This document shows, piece after piece, positions 8,556-16,370 of a stretch of 64,000 nt of DNA. The DNA comes from Bacillus sp. CECT 9360 (GTDB lineage: Bacteria > Bacillota > Bacilli > Bacillales > DSM-1321). A program made the position numbers and the translations under genes. Position 1 is the first letter of the stretch, and every line of letters begins with the position of its first letter. Location of the stretch: assembly GCF_918741275.1 (NCBI RefSeq), contig NZ_CAKKNA010000011.1, positions 116,308-180,307 of the forward strand, written 5' to 3'. The notes beneath the pieces are model-generated. The model was not told the DNA's origin. It saw nothing but the letters and a program-made list of their open reading frames with translations, and made no database searches.

Positions 8556-8577
8556 CTTTTGGAGGTGAGTGAAATTC

Positions 8578-9756
8578 ATGCTTGTGAACAGGGCCTATAA
8601 ATTTCGGATCTATCCAAACAAAAGACAAATAGAACTTATCAACAAAACGATAGGCTGTTCAAGGTTCGTGTTCAACTTCTTTCTTGCTAAACAGAAGGAC
8701 AAAGACGCTTATTGGCATATCTGCGAAGAAATGGTTCAAAACGGCCAGCTTCCAACGAATAACTGGAAGGGTCAATATTTTAATAAAAATGAAACCATAA
8801 AATCACTCCCCGAACTTAAAAGGCAATATGATTTTTTGAAGGATGTGGATAGTATTGCCCTGCAAAAATCCGTTGAAAATCTGGCAGATTCCTATGACCG
8901 CTACTACAAAAAACAAAACAAACAACCTCGATTCAAGTCTAAAAAAAACCAGGTTCAATCCTACACAACGAAACATACAAACGGGAATATAGCGGTCATT
9001 GACAACTACATCAAACTGCCTAAACTTGGACTTGTCCGATTTGCCAAAAGCCGTGAAGTCCAAGGCCGTATCCTACATGCTACAATTAGACGAAATGCTT
9101 CTGGTAAATACTTTGTTTCCCTGGGAACAGAAACAGAAGTAGCAGAATTACCGAAAAGTCACTCAGCCATTGGGATTGATGTTGGGTTAACAGATTTTGC
9201 TATTCTTTCTGATGGAACGATTTACCCCAATCCGAAATTCTATCGCAAGTTGGAAGAAAAGGTAGCGAAAGCACAGCGGATGATGAATAGGCGAACCATA
9301 GGCAGTTCTAACTGGTATAAAGCCAAAAGGAAAGTCGCCCGCATCCATGAAAAAATTGCGAATGCAAGAAAAGATTATTTAGACAAGGTTTCAACTGAAA
9401 TTGTCAAAAACCACGACATGATTGGAATGGAAGACTTGTCTGTATCGAATATGTTAAAAAATCACAACCTAGCCAAAGCCATCAGCGAAGTATCTTGGTC
9501 AACATTCAAAACGATGATTGAATATAAAGCGAAATGGTATGGAAAACAGGTTGTAACAGTAGCGAAAAATTTTCCTTCCAGTCAGCTTTGTTCAGGCTGT
9601 GGCTACCGAAATAAAGACGTGAAAAATCTCGGATTGCGTGAGTGGGAGTGCCCCAAGTGTCACACTCATCACCAAAGAGATATTAACGCAGGAAAAAATC
9701 TTAAAAATGAAGTGATAAGACTTCTAACCGCAGGGACTGCGGGGGTAGCCTACTAA
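8578..9756 (+). CDS. tnpB: TnpB RNA-guided nuclease of IS605 OrfB family
   Basis: 392 aa from ATG 8578, ten bases after GGAGGTGA; an in-frame GTG at 8569 overlaps it. N-terminal R-A-Y-K-F-R-I-Y-P helix region, central OrfB/IS605 domain, then a split RuvC nuclease with all three acids: Asp201 (GIDVGL), Glu285 (GMEDLS) and Asp368 (RDINAGKN). The zinc ribbon CSGC...CPKC lies before the last acid. Nothing is broken, so it is predicted to be active. Known TnpB proteins use an omega-RNA from the element's 3' end to cut DNA matching the flank next to a TAM, which helps keep the element at its site. Confidence 0.9.
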   Translation: MLVNRAYKFRIYPNKRQIELINKTIGCSRFVFNFFLAKQKDKDAYWHICEEMVQNGQLPTNNWKGQYFNKNETIKSLPELKRQYDFLKDVDSIALQKSVENLADSYDRYYKKQNKQPRFKSKKNQVQSYTTKHTNGNIAVIDNYIKLPKLGLVRFAKSREVQGRILHATIRRNASGKYFVSLGTETEVAELPKSHSAIGIDVGLTDFAILSDGTIYPNPKFYRKLEEKVAKAQRMMNRRTIGSSNWYKAKRKVARIHEKIANARKDYLDKVSTEIVKNHDMIGMEDLSVSNMLKNHNLAKAISEVSWSTFKTMIEYKAKWYGKQVVTVAKNFPSSQLCSGCGYRNKDVKNLGLREWECPKCHTHHQRDINAGKNLKNEVIRLLTAGTAGVAY

Positions 9757-9858
9757 AATAACTGAAGGATACTTCAGAGTTCGTAGGAATCTCCCGCTTC
9801 AAATAACCCGTATGGGTGTTAAGCGGTGAGTAGTTCAATTATAAAAACAGCTAGGAGG
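9700..9858 (+). ncRNA. Predicted omega-RNA (reRNA) of the TnpB element
   Basis: Inferred, not seen directly. In characterised systems the guide RNA scaffold covers the end of tnpB and the right end, and the guide is the ~16-20 bases beyond the element. Here the scaffold would include the hairpins at 9795-9825 and the guide would be bases 9839-9858 (TTATAAAAACAGCTAGGAGG), which contain the oppB ribosome binding site. The 5' limit is a guess. Confidence 0.45.
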
Positions 9859-9865
9859 TGGGGTT

Positions 9866-10798
9866 TTGAACGGCTATGTTGCTCAACGTCTAGGTTATAT
9901 GTTCGTAACATTGTTTATTATTGTATCGATTACTTTTTTCTTAATGCAGCATCTCCCCGGGACACCATTTACTAACCCTGAAAAGTTATCTGCAGAGCAG
10001 CTTGAACTAATGAATGAAAAATATGGGTTGAATAAACCGGTCGCATTACAGTATGTAAGCTATTTAGGAGGTCTAGTGAAAGGGGATTTAGGAATTTCTT
10101 ATCAATATGAAGGCCGATCAGTGAATAATATTCTTGGAGAACGCATAGGCCCCTCTGTACTAATAGGATCTCAAGCCCTAATTTTTGGCGTGATGGTAGG
10201 GTTGATACTTGGGATTACATCTGCTTTAAATCATAATAGTTTTTTAGATTATGGTTCTGTGACTATTGCTGTGCTGGGAATGTCCATTCCATCCTTTGTT
10301 TTTGCTGCCCTCTTACAATATTTTATAGGGGTTAAACTAGGCTGGCTGCCCGCAGCATTATGGGAAAGCTATGAAAATACAATAATGCCCTCCCTGGCAT
10401 TATCTGTGACAGTCATAGCGACAGTTGCCCGGTTTATCAGAACTGAAATGCTAGAAGTATTGGGACAAGATTATATTGTAACGGCGAGAGCAAAAGGGAT
10501 TAGTGAAACAGCAGTCGTTTTCAAACATATCATACGTAACGCTACCATTCCTGTTTTAACAATGTTAGGACCATTAGCTGTAGCTATTATGACAGGTACG
10601 TTGGTCATTGAAAAAATTTTTACGGTACCCGGACTTGGGGAGCAATTTACAAAGTCTATCCTGGTCAATGACTATAGTGTCATTATGGGGGTTACCTTGA
10701 TGTACAGTGCGCTATTTATCTGGATCGTTTTCATAGTCGATATATTTTACGGAATAATAGATCCACGCATTAGCATACAAGGGAGGCATGAAAAATGA
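9866..10798 (+). CDS. oppB: Oligopeptide ABC transporter permease OppB
   Basis: 310 aa, six predicted membrane segments. N-terminal Y-x-x-Q-R-L-x-Y-M-F-x-T-L-F-I-I-V, the D-L-G-I-S-Y-x-Y motif, and the EAA loop (T-A-R-A-K-G-I-S-E...H-I-I-R-N-A-x-I-P) that contacts the ATPases are all present. It forms the peptide channel with OppC. It starts at TTG 9866, shortly after AGGAGGTGGGG at 9853-9863. The upstream IS ends only 27 bases before the start and has kept the native ribosome binding site. oppC starts 4 bases before its stop, so the two are translationally coupled. Confidence 0.93.
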   Translation: MNGYVAQRLGYMFVTLFIIVSITFFLMQHLPGTPFTNPEKLSAEQLELMNEKYGLNKPVALQYVSYLGGLVKGDLGISYQYEGRSVNNILGERIGPSVLIGSQALIFGVMVGLILGITSALNHNSFLDYGSVTIAVLGMSIPSFVFAALLQYFIGVKLGWLPAALWESYENTIMPSLALSVTVIATVARFIRTEMLEVLGQDYIVTARAKGISETAVVFKHIIRNATIPVLTMLGPLAVAIMTGTLVIEKIFTVPGLGEQFTKSILVNDYSVIMGVTLMYSALFIWIVFIVDIFYGIIDPRISIQGRHEK

Positions 10799-11802
10799 AG
10801 GCTTCAAACCAAAAAGTTACCGAAGATTTATTTGTTCATGCTCCTTTGGAGTCTAATAAAAGTGAAATCCTTGCTGGTACACCGGTTACGTTTAAGAGTG
10901 AGGCCTGGAGAAGGTTGAAAAAAAATAGAGGAGCTTTTCTGGGGCTTATAACGATTATTTTGTTTTCGTTTATGGCTTTGGCTGGTCCCTTTTTTAGTGA
11001 AAATTCCCATATGGATCAGGACTTAGCTCTATCTAACTTACCTCCAAAAATAGAAGGGTTAGAATGGCTTGGATTCGACGGAAAAGATGTAAACGGAAAA
11101 GATCAATATGAAGCTAGAGAAATCACAAGAAACTTTTGGTTCGGAACTGACGAATTTGGACGGGATCTCTGGACCAGAGTATGGAAGGCAACGCAGATAT
11201 CATTATTTATTGCTATCATTGCAGCTCTTTTGGATTTAATCATTGGTGTAGTGTATGGGGGGATTTCTGCATTTTATGGTGGACGAGTCGATAACGGCAT
11301 GCAGCGTATTATTGAAGTTTTAATCGGTATTCCAAATCTGGTTGTTATCATCTTATTCATCCTTATTCTTGAGCCGGGAATCACCTCGATTATCTTAGCG
11401 ATGGTTATTACAGGGTGGGTAGGAATGGCTCGAGTTGTTCGCGGGAAAATATTACAGTTGAAGGGGCAGGAGTATATTCTGGCAGCCAGAACTTTAGGAA
11501 CCTCCAATGCCAAGATTATTTGGAAGCATTTACTTCCTAATGTTATGGGTTCTATCATCATAACTTTGATGTTCACGATACCAACGGCAATTTTCTTTGA
11601 AGCATTTCTAAGTTTTATCGGCCTGGGTTTGCAGCCTCCATTGGCTTCATTAGGCGTATTAATTGAAGATGGCTATAAATCAATGCGTTTCTTTTCCTAT
11701 AAATTAATATTTCCAGCAATTGTAATCAGCGCTGTGATGATTAGTTTTAATTTATTAGGTGATGGACTGCGTGATGCACTAGATCCCAAAATGAGAAAGT
11801 AA
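10795..11802 (+). CDS. oppC: Oligopeptide ABC transporter permease OppC
   Basis: 335 aa. OppC-type N-terminal domain with a first membrane helix at about 50-72, a periplasm-equivalent loop with F-G-T-D-E-F-G-R-D-L-W-T-R (about 117-129), then five helices and the EAA motif (A-A-R-T-L-G-T-S-N...H-L-L-P-N-V). Ends with the usual L-x-D-G-L-R-D-A-L-D-P. Overlaps oppB by ATGA. Heterodimer partner of OppB. Confidence 0.93.
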   Translation: MKASNQKVTEDLFVHAPLESNKSEILAGTPVTFKSEAWRRLKKNRGAFLGLITIILFSFMALAGPFFSENSHMDQDLALSNLPPKIEGLEWLGFDGKDVNGKDQYEAREITRNFWFGTDEFGRDLWTRVWKATQISLFIAIIAALLDLIIGVVYGGISAFYGGRVDNGMQRIIEVLIGIPNLVVIILFILILEPGITSIILAMVITGWVGMARVVRGKILQLKGQEYILAARTLGTSNAKIIWKHLLPNVMGSIIITLMFTIPTAIFFEAFLSFIGLGLQPPLASLGVLIEDGYKSMRFFSYKLIFPAIVISAVMISFNLLGDGLRDALDPKMRK

Positions 11803-11816
11803 GAAAGGAGACAATG

Positions 11817-12824
11817 ATGGAAGATACTGCATTAGAAATAGATAATCTTCATGTTTCCTTTAAGTCTCATGATGATGGGGAAATTAAGGCGGTTCGTGGC
11901 GTGAGCTTTGAGTTAAAAAAAGGTGAAACATTAGCCATTGTTGGTGAGTCTGGTTCTGGCAAATCAGTAACAGCAAAAAGTTTAATGAGACTATTGCCTA
12001 AACAAAATAGCATGATTAAAGATGGACAGGTGTTTTATGAAGAAAAGGACCTGCTCAAATATAGTGATAAAGAAATGCAAAAAATTCGCGGCTCGGAAAT
12101 ATCAATGGTATTTCAAGATCCGATGACTTCACTTAATCCAACCATGAAGATTGGTAAGCAAATCATGGAAGGGTTAAGAAAACATCAGGGACTCAGAAAA
12201 AAAGAAGCATTTAATAGATCTACAGAGCTGCTTAACCTTGTTGGGATACCAAATGCAGTGGAAAGAATGTCTGATTTTCCACACCAGTTTTCGGGGGGGA
12301 TGAGACAGCGGGTAGTTATTGCAATGGCATTAGCTTGTAATCCGAATGTATTGCTGGCAGATGAACCTACCACTGCCCTCGATGTAACCATACAGGCACA
12401 AATTTTAGACTTGATGAAGGATCTGCAAAAAAAGACTGGAACATCAATTATTATTATTACCCATGATCTAGGCGTAGTTGCCAGTATGGCTCAGCGTGTT
12501 GCGGTCATGTATGCAGGAGAAATAGTCGAAACAGGTTTGGTGGATGAGATTTTCTATGAACCAAAGCACCCTTATACACGTGGGCTCCTATTATCCATGC
12601 CAAAACTGAATGCAAATCGTTCTACTAAGTTAATTCCCATTCCGGGGACACCGCCTGATTTAGGTCAATTACCTGAAGGCTGCCCTTTCGCAGCTCGATG
12701 TCCTTATGTTATGAAAGTTTGTCACAACTTTGCTCCTAGCAGGACTCAAGTTTCAGAAACGCACACAGTCGCATGTTGGTTAGAAGATGACCGAGCACCT
12801 CGAGTAGAATGGTTAGCGGAGTAG
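11817..12824 (+). CDS. oppD: Oligopeptide ABC transporter ATPase OppD
   Basis: About 335 aa. ABC ATPase with Walker A GESGSGKS, Q-loop F-Q-D-P, signature FSGGMRQR, Walker B LLADEPT and H-loop ITHD. The C-terminal oligopeptide/dipeptide extension holds the cysteine pattern C-P-F-A-A-R-C-P...C that binds an Fe-S cluster in characterised Dpp/Opp ATPases. ATGs at 11814 and 11817 are both in frame; AAAGGAG at 11803-11809 favours 11817 (7 bases). Works as a heterodimer with OppF. Confidence 0.93.
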   Translation: MEDTALEIDNLHVSFKSHDDGEIKAVRGVSFELKKGETLAIVGESGSGKSVTAKSLMRLLPKQNSMIKDGQVFYEEKDLLKYSDKEMQKIRGSEISMVFQDPMTSLNPTMKIGKQIMEGLRKHQGLRKKEAFNRSTELLNLVGIPNAVERMSDFPHQFSGGMRQRVVIAMALACNPNVLLADEPTTALDVTIQAQILDLMKDLQKKTGTSIIIITHDLGVVASMAQRVAVMYAGEIVETGLVDEIFYEPKHPYTRGLLLSMPKLNANRSTKLIPIPGTPPDLGQLPEGCPFAARCPYVMKVCHNFAPSRTQVSETHTVACWLEDDRAPRVEWLAE

Positions 12825-12835
12825 GAGGCCAATAG

Positions 12836-13804
12836 ATGAAAGAAAAAGAGAAGCTCATTGAGATTAAACATTTAAAAAAATATTTCAGTGTTGGAAAAGG
12901 TAAAGTATTAAAAGCAGTTGACGATGTATCTTTTGATATTTATAAAGGGGAAACTTTAGGTTTAGTGGGGGAGTCTGGTTGCGGTAAATCGACAACTGGC
13001 CGGACTATTATCCAATTATACAATTCTACCTCAGGAAAAGTAGTTTATGATGGGGAAGATCTTCAGTTGATAAAAACAGCGGCAGATATTAAAAGAATGA
13101 AGAAAAAAATTCAAATGATATATCAGGATCCATACTCATCTCTTAATCCCAGGATGACTGTATTAGAGATAATATCAGAAGGGATTAACAATCATGAAGT
13201 TCATCTTGGCAAAAAGGAAATTAAAGATAAAGTTTATGAATTGCTTGAATCGGTCGGCTTAGATAAAAAGCATGCTAATCGTTATCCGCATGAGTTCAGC
13301 GGAGGACAACGGCAACGCATAGGAATTGCCCGAGCTCTTGCTGTAGAACCTGAATTTATAATAGCTGATGAACCTATTGCTGCGTTAGATGTTTCCATAC
13401 AAGCACAAATTGTAAACCTTATGCAAGATTTACAGCAAAAAAAAGGGTTGACGTATTTATTTATCGCCCATGATTTATCAATGGTTAAGCATATTAGTGA
13501 TCGTATCGCCGTCATGTATTTAGGAACGATAATAGAATTGGCCGAAAGTGAGAATTTATATGACAATCCTCTGCATCCTTACACTCAGGCTTTGCTATCA
13601 GCAATCCCAATTCCTGATCCTAAGCTTGAGAGAGCGCGAGAACGTATTATTTTAAAGGGAGACGTTCCAAGCCCTTTGAATCCTCCAAGCGGCTGCCGCT
13701 TTCGCACACGTTGTCCAAGGGCTATGCAGATTTGTTCCGATAGCGTACCAAAGTGGCAGGAAGTTTCCCCGAAGCATTTCGTTGCTTGTCACCTTTATGA
13801 CTAA
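12836..13804 (+). CDS. oppF: Oligopeptide ABC transporter ATPase OppF
   Basis: 322 aa. Walker A GESGCGKS, Q-loop Y-Q-D-P-Y-S-S-L-N-P, signature FSGGQRQR, Walker B FIIADEP(I), H-loop IAHD. The D-loop neighbourhood reads ADEPIAALDVS, with I where many have V. C-terminal C-R-F-R-T-R-C-P-R-A extension present. GGAGG lies 7 bases before the ATG, 11 bases after oppD. In Bacillus, Opp imports peptides including Phr signalling peptides that feed sporulation and competence control; whether this copy does so is unknown. Confidence 0.93.
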   Translation: MKEKEKLIEIKHLKKYFSVGKGKVLKAVDDVSFDIYKGETLGLVGESGCGKSTTGRTIIQLYNSTSGKVVYDGEDLQLIKTAADIKRMKKKIQMIYQDPYSSLNPRMTVLEIISEGINNHEVHLGKKEIKDKVYELLESVGLDKKHANRYPHEFSGGQRQRIGIARALAVEPEFIIADEPIAALDVSIQAQIVNLMQDLQQKKGLTYLFIAHDLSMVKHISDRIAVMYLGTIIELAESENLYDNPLHPYTQALLSAIPIPDPKLERARERIILKGDVPSPLNPPSGCRFRTRCPRAMQICSDSVPKWQEVSPKHFVACHLYD

Positions 13805-13836
13805 TAAGGGAAGATTACTTGTACTACTTAGTACGC

Positions 13837-13862
13837 AAAAAAGGGGATGAATAATCATCCCC
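13837..13862 (-). terminator. Terminator for the FMN reductase gene (weak on +)
   Basis: GGGGATGA and TCATCCCC pair over ATAA. Read on the - strand it is followed by TTTTTT (13842-13837); on + there is no T-tract. It also sits just after oppF. Confidence 0.75.
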
Positions 13863-13887
13863 CCAATTTACTTATTCTTGCAATATT

Positions 13888-14484
13888 TTATCGCAAAGTC
13901 TTTAATGCGCCACTCCAAGCGTTTACTTGGTCAAGCATCGTGTTCATATTATCAAGATGTAATTCAGCTGGTTTGAACTCGCTGAAGTTTTCAAAATCAG
14001 TGAACAATGACAATGTTGGGTGTATACGAACGTCCGCAACTTGTAATTCTCCTAAGATTCCACGTAAATGTTCAGCTGCACGGGCTCCACCTGTTGAACC
14101 GTAGCTAACGATACCTGCTGCCTTATTGTTCCATTCATCACGGGCTGAATCCAGTGCATTTTTCAATGCTCCAGTGATGCTGTGATTGTATTCTTGGACG
14201 ATAAATACGAATCCATCTAAGCTGGCAAGTTTTTCTGACCAAGCTTTCAATCCTGGTTCTTCACCAGTACCTTCTCCTAAGAATGGTAATTTGAAGTCTG
14301 CGATATCGACGATTTCATAATTTGCATCTCCACGTTTGTCAGCAATTTCCTTTACCCATTTTCCTACTTGTGGGCTTACCCGTCCTTGACGTGTGCTTCC
14401 CAAGATAATTCCAATATTTAATTTTTCCATTTGTTTTTCCTCCTCATTAGTTGATCCACCAAATAATTTGTTTAAAAACCCCAT
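13888..14484 (-). CDS. NADPH-dependent FMN reductase (flavodoxin-like fold)
   Basis: 198 aa from ATG 14484. The flavin-binding loop G-S-T-R-Q-G-R-V-S lies about 29 residues in, followed by V-Q-E-Y-N-H-S-I-T-G-A-L-K-N-A-L-D and S-Y-G-S-T-G-G-A-R-A, all typical of NADPH:FMN reductase/YieF-type quinone reductases. It should reduce FMN or quinones with NADPH. There are two credible starts. ATG 14484 follows AAGGGGGTG and adds an 18-residue MGFLNKLFGGS leader. ATG 14430 (MEKLNIGIILGS) follows GAGGAGG at good spacing. Most relatives begin at the second. Confidence 0.85.
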   Translation of the reverse strand: MGFLNKLFGGSTNEEEKQMEKLNIGIILGSTRQGRVSPQVGKWVKEIADKRGDANYEIVDIADFKLPFLGEGTGEEPGLKAWSEKLASLDGFVFIVQEYNHSITGALKNALDSARDEWNNKAAGIVSYGSTGGARAAEHLRGILGELQVADVRIHPTLSLFTDFENFSEFKPAELHLDNMNTMLDQVNAWSGALKTLR

Positions 14485-14690
14485 GCTGCACCCCCTTTAT
14501 TACCTGTATCTTTCTTTATCTTTGTATTCTAAAGTTGCTAAATATTTGCAATTATACTCAACTAAAATATTTTGAATACGAGATACATAATACTGCAATA
14601 AATTTCTGTTGTCAAAGGATTGATTTATACGTAGTGTTCTCCTAGTTCTTTTGATCAATACGTTTTTAAAAAAGTGAGTTTTGGGCAAAT

Positions 14691-14804
14691 ATGTCGACCG
14701 AAAGAACCGAGAATTATCAGCGATGGATCCACAAATATGAACACCACCGAATAGAAACGTTGAGTGAATTGAAAAATAAACTTGAGGAGGATAAGCATAA
14801 TGAC
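14691..14804 (+). pseudogene. Possible C-terminal fragment of an ArsR-type regulator
   Basis: The frame from 14691 reads Y-Q-R-W-I-H-K-Y-E-H-H-R-I-E-T-L-S-E-L-K-N-K-L-E-E-D-K, with stops in frame just upstream. SRPBCC/AHSA1 genes are very often preceded by an ArsR-family regulator whose last helix has this W-I-x-x-Y-E-x-F-W-x-x-K-L pattern. The recognition helices are missing. Inferred from pattern and context only. Confidence 0.35.
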
Positions 14805-15255
14805 AAAATCAACATTCGTCTATGTGACCTACATTGCCACCACACCGGAGAAACTATGGGAAGCATTGACAAGCAGCGATTTTACCGAAAAATATTTCTT
14901 CGGAAGCAAAATTCAATCCGATTGGCAAGAAGGTTCAACCGTCACCTATGAGCGGAATGGGCTAGTCGTCGATCACGGGGAAATACTAAAGTGCGAGCCG
15001 CATCGTTTACTTTCTTTTACATGGAAAATAGAAGGTGACGATACACCCCGCGAACTTCCCACAAAGGTTACTTTTGAGCTGAAACAAATGGAAGCTACAG
15101 TAAAGCTAACGCTTAAACATGACAATCTGGTGGATGCGGACTATGTTGAAGACAACGATACCTTTAGGGGCTTAAATAATGGATGGCCGGCCATTCTAAG
15201 CAACCTAAAGAGCTTGCTCGAAACGGGAAATACCTTGCCGCCCCTAAACATATAA
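14800..15255 (+). CDS. SRPBCC (AHSA1/START-like) domain protein
   Basis: 151 aa from ATG 14800, nine bases after GAGGAGG; the TTG at 14782 is rejected because it lies before that site. It has the AHSA1-like pattern: V-Y-V-T-Y-I-A-T-T-P-E-K-L-W-E-A-L-T, then F-G-S-K-I-Q-S-D-W-Q-E-G-S, G-E-I-L-K-C-E-P-H-R-L-L-S-F-T-W and a C-terminal G-W-P-A-I-L-S-N-L-K-S-L-L-E-T-G. This is a hydrophobic-ligand or protein-binding helix-grip fold of unknown partner. Its usual ArsR regulator appears to have been lost upstream. Confidence 0.85.
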   Translation: MTKSTFVYVTYIATTPEKLWEALTSSDFTEKYFFGSKIQSDWQEGSTVTYERNGLVVDHGEILKCEPHRLLSFTWKIEGDDTPRELPTKVTFELKQMEATVKLTLKHDNLVDADYVEDNDTFRGLNNGWPAILSNLKSLLETGNTLPPLNI

Positions 15256-15297
15256 CTAATTAATATTTTTGATTGATTAATTAGCAATAGTTACATT

Positions 15298-15423
15298 TCA
15301 CTTTTCACTATTTTCCGGAACTTCATTTAATTCCTTAACGGGCCAGCCATAAAGTTTGTTGATCTCATTTGCAACCTGAACTAAAAAATCATCAGATAAT
15401 AAAGGCTGGGTCTCCTTATACAT
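15298..15423 (-). CDS. Small protein, paralogue A (41 aa)
   Basis: ATG 15423 lies nine bases after AAAAGGAGG. The peptide starts MYKETQPLLSDDFLVQ, continues with VANEINKLYGWPV and ends with an acidic tail VPENSEK. A second copy (45 aa) lies at 17689-17826 on the same strand. The two share more than half their residues including the block VANEINKLYGWPV, and their upstream DNA is also alike. Conservation of frame and ribosome binding site in both copies argues that it is translated. No family recognised; the L-S-D-x-F/L-L beginning faintly recalls Sda but the rest does not. Confidence 0.7.
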   Translation of the reverse strand: MYKETQPLLSDDFLVQVANEINKLYGWPVKELNEVPENSEK

Positions 15424-15552
15424 AATTTGATTCCTCCTTTTGGAAATGCCTGAAATTATTGTTCGCTCATTAAGTAATTTTAAACATTGTACTAATCTAT
15501 TTTTGTATATACATAGGAAAAACCTAGGAGCCTTAATTTCATATTTCTAAAT

Positions 15553-15630
15553 CGCTGATCTAATGGTACGGGGGAACCGTTATGTCCAAAGGGTGAATCG
15601 TTACAAGGTAGGTCTATTAAGATATGACTT
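15553..15630 (+). promoter_or_regulatory. Remnant of a ydaO-yuaA (c-di-AMP) riboswitch
   Basis: CGGGGGAACC followed 11 bases later by GGGTGAATC is the most conserved part of the ydaO-type riboswitch, which senses c-di-AMP and shuts off potassium transporters. The later conserved block (CGUCAGCUAACCUCG type) is not found, so it is probably non-functional. A KimA/YdaO gene remnant follows at 15710, the gene this riboswitch normally controls. Confidence 0.65.
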
Positions 15631-15709
15631 GTAGACATTTTTTATTAGCCGTTTTTCATTTCATTATAGGGGCATTATATTCTTATTAATATCTGGTGGT
15701 GGGGAAATC

Positions 15710-15899
15710 ATGATTTCTTCTATAAAGAGGTTTTTAATTGGACGACCTTTAAAATCAACGGAGTTAGGGGAACAGAAGCTTAACAAAGCAGGGCTGGCAT
15801 AATATTCTTCATAACCAATCAAGCTTATTAATACGGGCCTACCTGCTTTATAGAAGAAATGTAATTATCACCACTTCACCTTACCATTTGAAAAAATAA
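15710..15899 (+). pseudogene. kimA: KimA (YdaO) potassium transporter, internally deleted remnant
   Basis: ATG 15710, after GGTGGGG, gives MISSIKRFLIGRPLKSTELG and then EQKLNK, the N-terminus of YdaO/KimA-type APC-superfamily K+ importers (about 600 aa when intact). The frame stops at 15802. From about 15800 another frame reads LHNQSSLLIRAYLLYRRNVI then ITTSPYHLKK and stops at 15899, matching the C-terminus of the same family. Nearly all of the membrane domain has been deleted, the junction lying near 15,790. The original terminator is still present after it. Confidence 0.75.
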
Positions 15900-15905
15900 A
15901 GATGT

Positions 15906-15955
15906 AAAAAGAAGGTGGAGGCTTTGCTTAATGCTAAAGTACCACCTTCTTTTTA
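15906..15955 (+). terminator. Terminator of the deleted kimA gene
   Basis: AAAAAGAAGGTGG and CCACCTTCTTTTT are perfect arms around a 24-base loop, ending in a T-tract. Confidence 0.85.
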
Positions 15956-16006
15956 TTAACGAGGTATTCCTAACAATATTAGGTGATATAGCTCGGTGTG
16001 CAGGTT

Positions 16007-16084
16007 TTAATGCTTTTTATTCATGAATCTTTTATACAGAAAATACGCCGCAACAATTAAGACGATTAACAAAATAAATTTCAT
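16007..16084 (-). CDS. 25-aa single-helix membrane peptide
   Basis: ATG 16084 is preceded by AAAGGAG at seven bases. The peptide reads MKFILLIVLIVAAYFLYKRF and ends MNKKH: one hydrophobic helix with a basic C-terminal tail, so N-out or N-in orientation with the positive end probably cytosolic. Too short for family assignment. The combination of a strong ribosome binding site, an ideal helix and an A/T-rich promoter-like upstream makes translation plausible. The strand is opposite to nupC. Confidence 0.5.
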   Translation of the reverse strand: MKFILLIVLIVAAYFLYKRFMNKKH

Positions 16085-16370
16085 ATTATTACTCCTTTAA
16101 TTATCTAGATACTATGTCTTTTCCCTAATTTTTCAGGATAGAAACATTCATTATATTATACCAAATGACTTGCTTCGGGATGTGGGCTGCAATATAGGAG
16201 AATCCAATCACTTGGTTCCTGAAATTAGAAAATCAATATAGTATGCTGTGTTTCAAGAGAAGTTCTTATTTTCTCATGCTTTCTGTCCTGTGGCTGAAAG
16301 TGTGAAAAAATAAGCGCTTTTTTTATATGGAAAAATAAATGGGAAATGATATATCTGAGGAGATGAAAAA

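Larger units (their letters stand above)
8428..9838 (+). mobile_element. IS200/IS605-superfamily element, TnpB-only (IS1341 type)
   Basis: About 1.41 kb carrying tnpB alone. The left end has a small imperfect hairpin GTCTTC-CGACA-GAAGAC at 8429-8445, directly after TTTAT (8423-8427), a plausible target/TAM motif. The right end has nested hairpins, CGCTT/AAGCG (9795-9825) around ACCCGTATGGGT, and ends GCGGTGAGTAGTTCAA, as many TnpB elements do. No tnpA is present, so it would need TnpA in trans. No target-site duplication is expected for this superfamily. Boundaries are inferred from these motifs and could be off by a few bases. Confidence 0.75.

Noticed and set aside
15298..15423. Sda checkpoint protein
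   Set aside because: Only the L-S-D-x-F/L start resembles Sda; the remainder and the acidic tail differ.
16305..16325. cre box in front of nupC
   Set aside because: Only the TAAGCGCTT core fits; about three mismatches to the consensus, so not listed as a site.
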